From positions 46,996 through 110,995 of the forward strand of contig NZ_VEED01000018.1 in the NCBI RefSeq assembly GCF_007678255.1: a DNA stretch of 64,000 nt. Direction: 5' to 3'. The notes beneath the pieces are model-generated. The model saw only the letters and a program-made list of their open reading frames with translations. It had not been told where the DNA came from and searched no databases. The DNA comes from Bacillus sp. X1(2014) (GTDB lineage Bacteria > Bacillota > Bacilli > Bacillales_B > DSM-18226). Shown in pieces: positions 36,612 through 45,918 of the stretch (its first letter is position 1; each line of letters starts with the position of its first letter). Both the position numbers and the translations under genes were made by a program.

Positions 36612-37364
36612 CTACTTGTATTGAAATCTTTGCTTTTTAACCGTAGGACTGGAGTTTTTAGCGTATTGTTCAAAACCGGTATTATAGAAATGGGCGATTT
36701 TACTTGACCAGTCACTGGAATCTAGTCCTCTCGTCCGTTCAGACATATAGGATGATATGGTTTGATCGTATTGGTCAATGATTTCCATTTGAATCTTAGC
36801 ATCATACTGTTCTTTCAGGAGGGTTGCCTTAAGTGGCAGCCTTGGTTTTTGATCGGGTACATTTCGTGGATGCCCAATGACCAAACCTGAAATTGGAAAA
36901 ACATATTCCGGAAGTTTCAATAGATCAACAAAGGTTTGTGGATTTCTCCTTAATCCTCCGATTGGAACGATCCCGAGCCCCATCGATTCAGCTGCTATAA
37001 CCGCGCTTCCTAGCGCGATTCCAACATCTGTTGAACCGATCATAATTGCTTCTAAGTCCTCGACAATTTTAAACTCCGTACCATGTTTTTCAGCAGCAAG
37101 CTTCGCCCGGTAAAAATCCATGCAAAATATTAGAAAAACAGGAGCTTCCTCAATCCACTTTTGGTTGCCTGCTGCTTTCGCCAAGGCTGCTTTCCTTTTA
37201 GGCTCCCTGACTTCAATCACGGTCACTTGCTGACCATTAATCCAATTGGGACCAGCCATTGCCGCCTCAACAATCACTTCGATCTGTGCTTCGCTGACAT
37301 CCTTTTCAGTGTCGAAATCCCTAACTGAGCTATGATTTTTTAATAATGCAATCGTTTCGTTCAT
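36612..37364 (-). CDS. NADPH-dependent oxidoreductase (NfrA/nitroreductase family)
   Basis: The ATG at 37364 (MNETIALLKNHSSVRDFD) has GAGGAG about 7 nt upstream; 250 residues. Family motifs are HSSVRDF near 12, AGPNWINGQQVTVIEV near 39, GSTDVGIALGSAVIAAESMG near 112 and GIVPIGGLRRNP near 133. Resembles B. subtilis NfrA2/YcnD, an FMN-dependent NAD(P)H oxidase and nitroreductase. The second nitroreductase-family protein in the window. Confidence 0.87.
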   Translation of the reverse strand: MNETIALLKNHSSVRDFDTEKDVSEAQIEVIVEAAMAGPNWINGQQVTVIEVREPKRKAALAKAAGNQKWIEEAPVFLIFCMDFYRAKLAAEKHGTEFKIVEDLEAIMIGSTDVGIALGSAVIAAESMGLGIVPIGGLRRNPQTFVDLLKLPEYVFPISGLVIGHPRNVPDQKPRLPLKATLLKEQYDAKIQMEIIDQYDQTISSYMSERTRGLDSSDWSSKIAHFYNTGFEQYAKNSSPTVKKQRFQYK

Positions 37365-37420
37365 GCTATCACTCCTCGTGTATACGATACTACACACTCA
37401 GCTTTAAATTCAAACACCTG

Positions 37421-37514
37421 CATCGGATGACGACCAAACCTCAGGTAGTAATAAGCGGAAAAGGTCATCATCAAGCGGATGATGACCAAACCTAAGGTAG
37501 TAAGAAGCGGAAAA
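37421..37514. repeat. Two tandem copies of a 52-bp unit
   Basis: CGGATGACGACCAAACC..AGGTAGTAATAAGCGGAAAA (from 37424) is repeated from 37476 as CGGATGATGACCAAACC..AGGTAGTAAGAAGCGGAAAA. About 90% identical, followed directly by the terminator of the dipeptidase gene. Non-coding. Confidence 0.75.
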
Positions 37515-37521
37515 ATAAAAG

Positions 37522-37552
37522 TGCCTGACACCACAGTAGGTGGTGTCAGGCA
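37522..37552 (-). terminator. Strong terminator of the dipeptidase gene
   Basis: A perfect 13-bp stem TGCCTGACACCAC/GTGGTGTCAGGCA with a 5-nt loop, followed by CTTTTATTTTT on the minus strand, 6 nt after the stop at 37558. Confidence 0.85.
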
Positions 37553-37557
37553 ATATT

Positions 37558-38925
37558 TTACTTCTTAAGAAGCTCTAAAAATGAACAAATGGTTAAGATC
37601 CCTTTATCAAAGTTTTCTAAGTTAAAGTGTTCGTTGGGTGCATGAAGATTCTCATCGGGCAATCCAAATCCCATTAAGACAACAGGCGCATTTAGAGACT
37701 GATTGAAATCCGATACAATCGGAATCGAACCGCCTTCTCTTTTGTATACCGGTGCTCTTCCATAAACGGTTTCATACGCTTCGGCCGCTTTTTGAATCAT
37801 CGGGCTGTCGATCGGCGTTAAGAATGGATTCCCGGTATCTTGAAGAGACACTGTTACGGTGCAGCCTTTTGGCGCATGTTCTTCTAGATGCTTTTTGATC
37901 AATTGCTGAATCTTTTCAGGGTTTTGATTGTGGACGAGACGGCAAGTGATTTTTGCATGTGCCTCATTCGGGATGACCGTTTTTGTTCCTTCCCCCTGAA
38001 ATCCTCCCCATAATCCGTTGATTTCTAATGTTGGCCGGGAACTGATTTTCTCTGGGTATGGGAAATTGTTTTCCCCTCCGGTTAAATCTGTTAACCCTAA
38101 TGATTTTTTTAGCTTTTCTTCATCAAATCCTAACGCTTTAATTTGTTCCTTTTCAAAATCAGTAAGAAGTACAACATCATCATAAAAATGATCCACATTT
38201 ACTTTTCCGTTTGCATCATGAAGGGTTGAAAGCAGCTTCACTAATAAATGGTTGGCGTTCTGGACTCCCCCGCCGAACATGCCTGAGTGCAAATCCGAAT
38301 TAGCGGTTTTTAGGGAAAATTCCAGTGCACAAAGTCCTCTTAAAGAATAGGTGATGGCAGGAACGCCTCTGTCCCACATATCAGAGTCAGATATAACGAC
38401 TACATCACAGGACAATTTCTCTTTATTTTCGGATAAGTATGGCGGAAGATGAGGACTTCCGATTTCTTCTTCTCCTTCGATGCAAAACTTAACGTTTACC
38501 GGTAATTTACCTTCTGTTTTCAATAGTGTTTCCACTGCTTTGATATGTAAGAATGTCTGCCCTTTGTCGTCGGTTGCCCCTCTGGCAAAGATTTTTTCAT
38601 CACGAATCGTTGGTTCAAACGGAGGCGTTTCCCATAAATGAAGAGGGTCAACGGGCTGCACGTCATAATGGCCGTACACTAAAACAGTTGGGGCGTTCTC
38701 CTGGTGAAGCCAGTCCGCATAGACAATCGGATGACCTTTTGTTTGGATGATTTCCACATGTTCCATTCCAATACTTTCTAATTTATTAGCAATCCATGAA
38801 GCTGCTTTTTGGATGTCCTCTTTATGCTCGGATAAAGAACTGACGCTTGGAATTCGGAGCAATTCTTTTAATTCCTCAACATTTTGATTATGTTGCTTAG
38901 ATAATAACTCAGATAATTGACTCAT
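37558..38925 (-). CDS. M20-family dipeptidase
   Basis: A 455-residue metallopeptidase. Metal ligands lie in VYGHYDVQP near 82 and RGATDDKGQ near 115, catalytic Glu in EGEEEIGSP near 150, and later Asp in VISDSDMWD and His in ENLHAPNEHF near 427. Domain order and length fit CNDP-like dipeptidases (peptidase family M20). No signal peptide, so cytoplasmic peptide turnover is expected. Own terminator. Confidence 0.9.
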   Translation of the reverse strand: MSQLSELLSKQHNQNVEELKELLRIPSVSSLSEHKEDIQKAASWIANKLESIGMEHVEIIQTKGHPIVYADWLHQENAPTVLVYGHYDVQPVDPLHLWETPPFEPTIRDEKIFARGATDDKGQTFLHIKAVETLLKTEGKLPVNVKFCIEGEEEIGSPHLPPYLSENKEKLSCDVVVISDSDMWDRGVPAITYSLRGLCALEFSLKTANSDLHSGMFGGGVQNANHLLVKLLSTLHDANGKVNVDHFYDDVVLLTDFEKEQIKALGFDEEKLKKSLGLTDLTGGENNFPYPEKISSRPTLEINGLWGGFQGEGTKTVIPNEAHAKITCRLVHNQNPEKIQQLIKKHLEEHAPKGCTVTVSLQDTGNPFLTPIDSPMIQKAAEAYETVYGRAPVYKREGGSIPIVSDFNQSLNAPVVLMGFGLPDENLHAPNEHFNLENFDKGILTICSFLELLKK

Positions 38926-39343
38926 ATTATCACCTTTTCTAGTTTATTTCCCCTTCTTATTATATATATAAAGACATGATTGGTATCAAGTAATTCAACT
39001 TCACCAATACTGTCAGGTCGAATAGATAAACAGGATCCGACTTGAATTCTTCATTCACCTCTTAAAATACCCTGCTATAGCAGGAATACTCATGAATTCC
39101 TTCCTCATATCCCGAAACGAACTCCATTATTTTCTATAGCAGCTGGAAATTGTAAAAGGTTTGCACAATAGTAAAGATTGAGAAAATCAAGAAACAAATT
39201 CTTAAAATGACTCTAGAAGGATGCCTTATCATCTTCCGGAAAAAAGTAGAGTTTTATATACCTACAATACAAAAGGAAGCACACGTTCACGTTCCATGTA
39301 CTACCTTTTGTAATATGGTTGAATGCGTTGCGTTCAAGTTAGG
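38926..39343. other. 418-bp intergenic region
   Basis: No supported gene. It contains the palindrome CCTGCTATAGCAGG (about 39071), a CGAAACGAACTCCATTA stretch at about 39114 that resembles part of the repeat-like region at 59380, and ACAAAAGG/CCTTTTGT inverted arms (about 39269-39312) just past the FAD-enzyme stop, possibly its terminator. Confidence 0.35.
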
Positions 39344-41050
39344 CTACCAAAACCATCTGGACTGTTGGACTTTTCCCCAAGCATATTTACCTGCATAGAG
39401 GAGCAAGTAGACAGCCCTTGAGCAGAAGGAGGAACAGCCATTCCAGGGGAGCCCTTTCCTATAGCGTATCCAATCGTGAATGTGCCAGGGAGTTAATAGG
39501 TCAAATTTATACATGTCCCATATCTTGCACTTCCTTTTCTTTGAATCAGCCGCATCAAGTATACTGTTGACCGCTCGGCGGGCCGCCTCATTGGCGGCTT
39601 CCATCGACGCCAGATCCGTATTTGTACGCACATAATCGGAAGCCAAGAAGAGATTGGGGATCTTTGTAAAGGCATGGGGTCTTAAGCTCCACGCAAAAAC
39701 TTTGTTTATAAGCAACGGCTCACTATTGATCATTTTGCCAGAATCGTCGAAATGAATGTCCGGATCCAAAAACCAAGAGTGAACATCCTCATCCCGGAGC
39801 AACACTTTTTCATGATTTAAGGCTTTTTTCAGCTGTGCCCATACTTCATCTTTAATTTCTTCTTTCGTGCATTGGATTGCCTTTTTTCCTAAAAGCATGC
39901 CTGGTTGGTTCCATTCCGAAATATCAACGGAAATAATGCCCCTAACCTGACCATCCCCATATGCTTCAAGATCCTTCCCGTTCCAAAATTGCTTTTGTGA
40001 AATGGCCGTAATCGCCCACGGAGAATCCATTATGATCAGATGGCCGTTTACGATAGGCACATCCCGTTTCATAAAGAACTGGAGCCCGTTCATCCAATCA
40101 ACATCTTTGGCAAGCTTCTTCAACCCTATCAGTGCCGGGTCTGCCCTAAGTATATCAGAGGAAACTAACGGGGCCATGGCTTCCACCGGGAGAGTGCTTA
40201 CGTAAAAGTCTGCATTGACAAACTCGTCCTTTCCAGACCTATCGATATGGACACCCGTGATTTTGCCTTCTTTGAGTTGAAAGCCGCGTACGGATGCATT
40301 GGTATAATAATGAACTCCTTTTTGTTTCAAATACCTGATCCATGGGTCAATCCACACCTCATTGGTCGGACCGTTCAGGACTCGGTCCGAATCAGTTGTT
40401 GGCGTAAGGATACCCATAAGAAGTTGGGAAAGAACCGTACCGAAGGTCTTGGTGCTTGCTTCTGTAGATTTCGCGGCGACCAATGACCGGGAAATGGAAG
40501 CAAACACTTCATGGAAGTTCTTTGATTGGTTATCTCCATCCAGATAATCCCACCAGCTAATTCTTTCATATTCATCCATGATTCGTTCCCTGCAGCTCGT
40601 CATCACCTGCCAAAGCCGCTCCGTAAAGAAAACCACTTCTTCCTCATTAAGTCCCCAATCCGAATCGAACAATGCTTTCAAGTTCTTTTTGATGCCGGTC
40701 ATCGATTTCGGAATGGAAGTGGAGATGGCAACTAGTTCATGATCAAAGCGGGCAAGTCCCATCTCCCGAGCCGTAACTAATTGATCATAAACACTTTGCT
40801 TTTGGTCATAAGGGATTCGTTTCATCGTATCAATGATATGGCGATAAAAACCTGGAAAGCAACGGAATCCGTGTTCTCCAGGTAGATTTTTTCTCCCGTT
40901 CGTACCGGAATAGGGAACAGGAATCGACCGTGCTTTTCCACCCGGAATTGTTTTACTTTCGTATACAGTTACGTCAAACCCTCTTTCTGCCAGTTCATGT
41001 GCAGCACTAAGGCCAGCCACCCCGCCTCCCAAGATGGCCACTTTCTTCAT
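39344..41050 (-). CDS. FAD-dependent oxidoreductase, phytoene desaturase/HpnE-like
   Basis: The ATG at 41050 has GAGGAAGGTGAG upstream; 568 residues. FAD site VAILGGGVAGLSAAHELAER at the N-terminus followed by YESKTIPGGKARS, the dinucleotide and second FAD motifs of the amine oxidase/carotenoid desaturase superfamily. The C-terminal FAD-binding block is FLASDYVRTNTDLASMEAAN near 470. The last 70 residues extend past the usual domain and are rich in Trp. Closest general type is hydroxysqualene dehydroxylase (HpnE); no squalene or hopanoid genes are adjacent, so substrate is open. Confidence 0.8.
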   Translation of the reverse strand: MKKVAILGGGVAGLSAAHELAERGFDVTVYESKTIPGGKARSIPVPYSGTNGRKNLPGEHGFRCFPGFYRHIIDTMKRIPYDQKQSVYDQLVTAREMGLARFDHELVAISTSIPKSMTGIKKNLKALFDSDWGLNEEEVVFFTERLWQVMTSCRERIMDEYERISWWDYLDGDNQSKNFHEVFASISRSLVAAKSTEASTKTFGTVLSQLLMGILTPTTDSDRVLNGPTNEVWIDPWIRYLKQKGVHYYTNASVRGFQLKEGKITGVHIDRSGKDEFVNADFYVSTLPVEAMAPLVSSDILRADPALIGLKKLAKDVDWMNGLQFFMKRDVPIVNGHLIIMDSPWAITAISQKQFWNGKDLEAYGDGQVRGIISVDISEWNQPGMLLGKKAIQCTKEEIKDEVWAQLKKALNHEKVLLRDEDVHSWFLDPDIHFDDSGKMINSEPLLINKVFAWSLRPHAFTKIPNLFLASDYVRTNTDLASMEAANEAARRAVNSILDAADSKKRKCKIWDMYKFDLLTPWHIHDWIRYRKGLPWNGCSSFCSRAVYLLLYAGKYAWGKVQQSRWFW

Positions 41051-41273
41051 AGACTCACCTTCCTCGCATAGTGGATTAGAGTAATCCAATATATGCAACA
41101 GGAGGTGGAGGTGTTTGGACATTCAGTAACATGATAGCGGAAAGGTATTGGGCACTTTTCACTCCAAATCCCTGCCAGGATTGGGTGACCAGACGTTGGC
41201 GGTGTCTTTAGTGAGAAGAAGTCGATAACCTTATGCTAATTACATAGTTTTCTATTTATTATGAAACATAAAA

Positions 41274-43898
41274 TCATAATAGCTCAATATACCCTTCATT
41301 ACCGTTCACTCGGATCCTCTGCCCGTCTTTTATTTCCTTCGTGGCGTTTTCCACTCCTACAACGGCCGGAAGACCGTATTCGCGCGCAATGACGGATCCG
41401 TGGGTCATTAGCCCGCCTACTTCCGTCACCAAGCCTTGGGCAGATACAAACAGCGGAGTCCAGCTAGGATCCGTGAATTTGGTTACGAGAATATCCCCAT
41501 CCTCTAATTGAGTTTCTTCCATTTTTAATATGACACGTGCCCGGCCCTCGATTATGCCGGATGATACGGGGGTCCCCGCCAAGGCACCTTGAGGGATATA
41601 ATCGGTGATGTATGCACCAGTTACGACCTCGCCCTCAGACGTCATCACCCTTGGTGGTGCCAACTTCTCAAAAACTTGATAATTCCTCTTTCTCTCATTA
41701 ATTATCTTGTAATCCAAATGGTTGGTTCGAACGGTATCATAAAGCTCCTTAAAGGTTAAATAGTAGATGTCCTCTTTTTCTTGGATGACCCCGTTTCGGA
41801 CAAGTAGAGCGGCCTCCTTCATCAGCGCCTGCTTGTAGATATCAAAACGTCTAATGTAAGCGTACTTGGGATATTCCCGATAGCCGATAAAATTCCGCAA
41901 AACGCTGATCATCTTCTCTGTCATTTTTGCCTTTCGTTTGCCGTCGGGCAATTGCTCCAATCGTTTCAGAAGATCCTGCCCCTTTAGGTCTGCCTCCCTC
42001 TTGCCTTGCTCAAATTTAACTCTGCCGAAATGAGGAGGAAAATTCTTTATATTGCTAAGAATCATCGGGATCAGTGCGATGGGCTGTTCTCTCCAACGGG
42101 TCCTTGTGATATCAATCTCTCCAGAACAGCGCATTCCGTATTTTTCAAGGTACCCTCTAAAAGCGCTAATAATTGCCCGCCCGCCTTCCAATTCGGCTAG
42201 GTCCTCGAAAAAGGTGTCATCGCGGGCATTTTGTAAAACTTCCATCGCGTCATTATATGACCGAATGATGTCCGATACATCCATGAGTGCAAAACCCATT
42301 TCAGATGTAACGTTGTTTGGCACCGATTGGGAAAGTGTGTCGGCCGCGTTCCTTTCCCCCAACCATCTTTCCATTTTTTTATTGATCCAGTCCCATGCTA
42401 ATACCCCAACCATAATGACTCCTAATCCTCGAGGATCATAAAAGAGTTCTTTTAATTTCTTAAGGTCTTTCCTAATGAAAGAAAACAGTTCTTCTCCCGA
42501 TACGGTTGTTATCCGTTCCTGCAGTTCCGTTATGGATGCCTCGTTTAGACTGATGAGATCCTGGGTGATTTTGGGGTCGTTTTTTCTGTAGATGTTGATT
42601 ATGTGTAAGGGAAGAGTCCAAGATAGTCCTTCAGTGCCAAATTTGAATACTCTTTTTCCCCGTGGCAATGAACTCTTAAAATCCTTTCTGTTCATTAAGC
42701 TTAAAATCGCATTCTTAGAGAGAGGGTCGTTTTTGCCCATTGTAGCAGGAAGGATCCTTCGGCCAACGGGTGAGGCTAGGTCGTAAGTAAGGTCAAGAAA
42801 CAGTCTTCCACCCGCTTTACGCAGTGGAAATTCATCGAATAGATCCATTAAAAAGGACATACCCAATGGTCTTATGGCATCTGTCATCATTTGTTGATGG
42901 CCAAACGACAAGTAAACCCTGTTCTGCCCATCGGTATCTTTCGGGATTGGAAATAATGTTGTGATGGGGCGGCTTTGCACGATATATATAGCCTCTTCAG
43001 TAAGGCACCATTCGATGTCCTGCGGGCAGGAAAAATACGCCTCAATCTTTCTACCTACTTGCTCCAACTGTAAAATCTGCGAATCTGTAAGGGTTTGCCT
43101 ATTCTGTTGTTCCCACTCTATCTCCTTTTCCTCTATACCTCCCTCTTTTAATGCCTGAATGGCTAGTTTCTTGGAAGAGACCGTCTTTTCAATAATGGTT
43201 CCATCTCGAACCTTATAGTTATCTGCATTCACTAAACCAGAGACAAGTGCTTCCCCAAGTCCAAAGCTAGCATCAATGGATATCACCTTACGGTTGGATG
43301 TAACAGGATCGGCCGTAAACAAGATCCCTGAAGCAATTGGGAAAATCATCCTTTGGACCACGACGGACAAGTAGACATTAAGGTGGTCGAATCCATTCAG
43401 GATGCGGTAGATCACCGCCCTATCTGTAAACAGGGAGGCCCAGCACTTGCGGATATGCCGAAGGATTTCTTCTTTTCCTTTGATGTTTAAAAACGTATCT
43501 TGCTGCCCTGCGAAGGACGCATGAGGCAAATCCTCGGCAGTGGCACTGGAACGAACCGCGTAAGCCCACTCCTCGCCAAACTCTGACAGATACTGAATGA
43601 TCTCTGTTTCTAAATCCAGGGGTATTTCCGCTTCCTCGATAAGGCTGCGGATTTTTCCACTAATTACACTGATTTCGCTCCTGTCATCGGCACTTAGCTG
43701 ATAGAGTTGATTCAGGAAGGCGTCAAATTGTCTGTTATCGCTGATAATTTTTTTATAGGCTTCTGTGGTAATGCAAAAGCCAACTGGCACCTGAATTCCC
43801 TCAATCCTCGTCAGTTCTCCAAGGTTTTTCCCCTTGCCCCCAACAGCCATAAGCTGTTTATGGTCGATCTCTCGAAAACCTAGCACGTAGGCATTCAT
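41274..43898 (-). CDS. rph: Rifampin phosphotransferase
   Basis: An 874-residue protein with Rph layout: ATP-grasp domain (VGGKGKNLGEL near 19, AVRSSATAEDLPHASFAGQQ near 115, QDIEWC near 295), a central rifampin-binding helical domain (about 330-760), and a C-terminal PEP-utiliser His domain with GGLMTHGSVIAREYGLPAV, catalytic His near 830. Rph phosphorylates rifamycins at C21 using both ATP phosphates. Length agrees with known Rph (about 867). A generic PEP-synthase paralogue is the alternative. No RAE-type element was identified upstream. Confidence 0.85.
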   Translation of the reverse strand: MNAYVLGFREIDHKQLMAVGGKGKNLGELTRIEGIQVPVGFCITTEAYKKIISDNRQFDAFLNQLYQLSADDRSEISVISGKIRSLIEEAEIPLDLETEIIQYLSEFGEEWAYAVRSSATAEDLPHASFAGQQDTFLNIKGKEEILRHIRKCWASLFTDRAVIYRILNGFDHLNVYLSVVVQRMIFPIASGILFTADPVTSNRKVISIDASFGLGEALVSGLVNADNYKVRDGTIIEKTVSSKKLAIQALKEGGIEEKEIEWEQQNRQTLTDSQILQLEQVGRKIEAYFSCPQDIEWCLTEEAIYIVQSRPITTLFPIPKDTDGQNRVYLSFGHQQMMTDAIRPLGMSFLMDLFDEFPLRKAGGRLFLDLTYDLASPVGRRILPATMGKNDPLSKNAILSLMNRKDFKSSLPRGKRVFKFGTEGLSWTLPLHIINIYRKNDPKITQDLISLNEASITELQERITTVSGEELFSFIRKDLKKLKELFYDPRGLGVIMVGVLAWDWINKKMERWLGERNAADTLSQSVPNNVTSEMGFALMDVSDIIRSYNDAMEVLQNARDDTFFEDLAELEGGRAIISAFRGYLEKYGMRCSGEIDITRTRWREQPIALIPMILSNIKNFPPHFGRVKFEQGKREADLKGQDLLKRLEQLPDGKRKAKMTEKMISVLRNFIGYREYPKYAYIRRFDIYKQALMKEAALLVRNGVIQEKEDIYYLTFKELYDTVRTNHLDYKIINERKRNYQVFEKLAPPRVMTSEGEVVTGAYITDYIPQGALAGTPVSSGIIEGRARVILKMEETQLEDGDILVTKFTDPSWTPLFVSAQGLVTEVGGLMTHGSVIAREYGLPAVVGVENATKEIKDGQRIRVNGNEGYIELL

Positions 43899-43996
43899 GG
43901 CACACCCCTCCCCTGAAAAAATGATGGCTTCTTTTATTTTATTGAGGGTATCGCCAATGTGCCCCTTGCATTCGCTTATTTAACAATTACGGCTCC

Positions 43997-44404
43997 TTAA
44001 ATACAATTCGCGTCAACTACCTTTCCAGATACCGACATAACTTCATTTAGGTTAACCCATCCTCCTATATTTTGAGATTGGTCAACACCTTCAATGGTAA
44101 AAGTTAGCCTAATATTGTTAGAAAGTGACAAAGTGGATTTTTTACCAATACATTTCTGTGCTTTTTGCAGAGAGTCCACCCTGACACCTTCACACGAAAT
44201 CGTATACCTTTGCAACGGTACATAAATTAATACTCCTCTAAAAGGATCATAGGTCCTTATTAAACCTTCGGCAGTTGTTCCATCTCGGAAAGATAATCTG
44301 ATCCATCGCTTTTGCTGATAACAAGCAAGAATTTTTTGAAATAGTCCTTGTCTATAGTCATAGAAATATGGATAGATAGGCTGGTGGGGATAATTTGGAT
44401 ACAA
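43997..44404 (-). CDS. Hypothetical protein, 135 residues
   Basis: TTG start with GGGGGAGG 5 nt upstream. The N-terminus is Tyr/Pro-rich (MYPNYPHQPIYPYFYDYR), then KRWIRLSFRDGTTAEGLIRTY and GVLIYVPLQRYTISCEGVRV, a small beta-rich core. Tyr/Pro-rich starts are common in Bacillus coat or spore-surface proteins, but no family was recognised. Confidence 0.65.
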   Translation of the reverse strand: MYPNYPHQPIYPYFYDYRQGLFQKILACYQQKRWIRLSFRDGTTAEGLIRTYDPFRGVLIYVPLQRYTISCEGVRVDSLQKAQKCIGKKSTLSLSNNIRLTFTIEGVDQSQNIGGWVNLNEVMSVSGKVVDANCI

Positions 44405-44732
44405 TGCAGCCTCCCCCTTTCTTCAATCAGTAAATCCTTTCATGTATATGAAGAAAAAAAGGGTTAGTGCTTGTCATCACATAATACGAACGGGCAGAAT
44501 GCTCAAAGCTAAAGAAACTAAATATCTCAACTATGTTTTACAAGGATTATAAACAACAAGAATCAGACTCTATGAGCATTTAAAGCAAAATAATCCTAGG
44601 GCTTATGAGGTTCTTATCGAATAAGCTACTTTTCTTATATACTCCATTGGATTCCAAAATTTGAAAATCGTAAACAAATTGAACTGTACCTCCAATTTTA
44701 AAGAGTGGCTAAAAATTGGAGTGCAGTTCAAG
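44405..44732. other. Intergenic stretch with one possible plus-strand remnant
   Basis: At 44553-44624 the plus strand reads IRLYEHLKQNNPRAYEVLIE and then a stop, starting only after a stop codon and lacking any start. It may be another C-terminal relic. Nothing else was recognised. Confidence 0.25.
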
Positions 44733-44878
44733 TTAGTTGCCTTTCTTTAAAATGAGTTCCGAGATACACTCCACTTGCCCCGTTTGCGGGAACATATCCA
44801 CCAGTTTGACCTCAACTGATTTGTATCCCCCATCTTGCTTTTTTTCTCTGGGGAGTAAAAAGACTAAGGCTTCGTATA
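44733..44878 (-). pseudogene. C-terminal fragment of an RlmCD/RlmD-type 23S rRNA uracil methyltransferase
   Basis: The minus-strand reading ends GGYKSVEVKLVDMFPQTGQV then ECISELILKKGN and a TAA at 44733. VDMFPQTxxVE is the conserved C-terminal signature of TrmA/RlmD family methyltransferases. Only about 48 codons remain and no SAM-binding motif is present, so the rest of the gene was lost. Confidence 0.58.
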
Positions 44879-44919
44879 TAAATCTCATTTGCTGTTACAA
44901 CTTTTGACATTCACTTTTG

Positions 44920-45075
44920 TCAATTACTTTGTTTGTCATCGTTTACCTGTTTGTTAGAATTTACATTACTTTGTTCCTGTTTTTTATACTTTTTAATCCT
45001 CTCTTGGTATTTTTTATTGTAATCATTTTGGTTGGTATTTTTATTATTCCGATTGCCACCACAACCACATCCCAT
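44920..45075 (-). CDS. Small Cys/Gly-headed hydrophilic protein, 51 residues
   Basis: ATG at 45075 with GAGGTGA 6 nt upstream. Begins MGCGCGGNRNNKNTNQND and continues as a Lys/Gln/Asn-rich, probably helical tail (YQERIKKYKKQEQSN). Three-Gly, two-Cys head could bind a metal or be lipid-modified, which is speculation. The plus-strand ORF on the other side of this DNA is a hydrophobic shadow without a ribosome site. No family recognised. Confidence 0.6.
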   Translation of the reverse strand: MGCGCGGNRNNKNTNQNDYNKKYQERIKKYKKQEQSNVNSNKQVNDDKQSN

Positions 45076-45279
45076 CAACTTCACCTCTTTCTTTTCAATT
45101 TAAACATCCCTACAAGTAGAACCGTTATGCTTAAGGATTTCAATTTTTCCATGAAGGTCTAGGAAGACCTTCAAAACCACATGTTCCAAAGTAAGCTTGT
45201 CTACACTTATAGTAAATGCTAGAAAAGGAATTCTTGACATGGACAAATTATTTAGCAACTTCCAGGATTTGTTAAATTC

Positions 45280-45531
45280 TTAAAAACCACTTGGAGTGTA
45301 AAATGTGCCTTTGGAGAGTGCCCTATCATTTAAGACTTTATCCTCCTGATTCATAGGTAATGTTGCAAAGACATCCCAATCTTTTCATTTAAACTACGTA
45401 GAGCTTCAACCGGGTATATGATGTTTTTGATAGACTTGTTGCCAATGCATATTTATAAATTCAATGCCATTGTAATTTTGAAAAAGACGAGTATGGGCGA
45501 TAGCAAATGTTTTGTTTGGGTCAGGACTGTC
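45280..45531 (-). pseudogene. Frameshifted remnant of an unrecognised gene
   Basis: Three consecutive protein-like pieces in different frames: DPNKTFAIAHTRLFQNYNG with IEFINMHWQQVYQKHHIP; EALRSLNEKIG; DVFATLPMNQEDKVLNDRAL and KGTFYTPSGF to a TAA. Together about 80 codons of a decayed gene. No start and no family match. Confidence 0.4.
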
Positions 45532-45636
45532 TCCTTAAAAATTCTTTAAAGAATAGAAACGAGTAGATCATTATACTAAGAATATCACGCAGTATTTTTG
45601 CTTCTGCCTGAGCTTGAAAGGTGCCATCTCCGTTTC

Positions 45637-45804
45637 CTAAAAGGTGCCATTTCCGTTTCCAATGTAAATGGATACAGTATTTGAACCTGTATTCGTAACC
45701 GCAAGATCCAAAATACCATCGTTGTTAAAATCCCCTATGACAATTTGTTGAGGTGCATTTCCCGCAGCCAAATTCATAGCATTTTCAAAAGAAGGACAAG
45801 CCAA
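45637..45804 (-). pseudogene. Collapsed FG-GAP/VCBS repeat gene
   Basis: TTG at 45804 has AAAGGAGG upstream and opens 55 codons: ACPSFENAMNLAAGNAPQQ, then VIGDFNNDGILDLAVTNTG and SIYIGNGNGTF, one VCBS/FG-GAP blade. A TAG follows, and immediately after it the DNA reads GNGDGTFQAQA in another frame, a second blade end. This is what a recombination between repeats of a long beta-propeller gene would leave. It could still express a 55-residue peptide. Confidence 0.55.
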
Positions 45805-45918
45805 AAATAAAACCTCCTTTATTAATATTTTAATATAGATTAATTCATCAAATATCACGTTGACTTGTTTAGATAAACGGGTTCGTTAATAAAAAATAAT
45901 TAAATTTTTACTGCTTTA

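Noticed and set aside
37421..37514. CRISPR-like array
   Set aside because: Only two adjoining near-identical units with no variable spacers.
44917..45162. 81-residue hydrophobic plus-strand ORF
   Set aside because: It is the complement of a Lys/Asn-rich small gene with a strong ribosome site on the minus strand.
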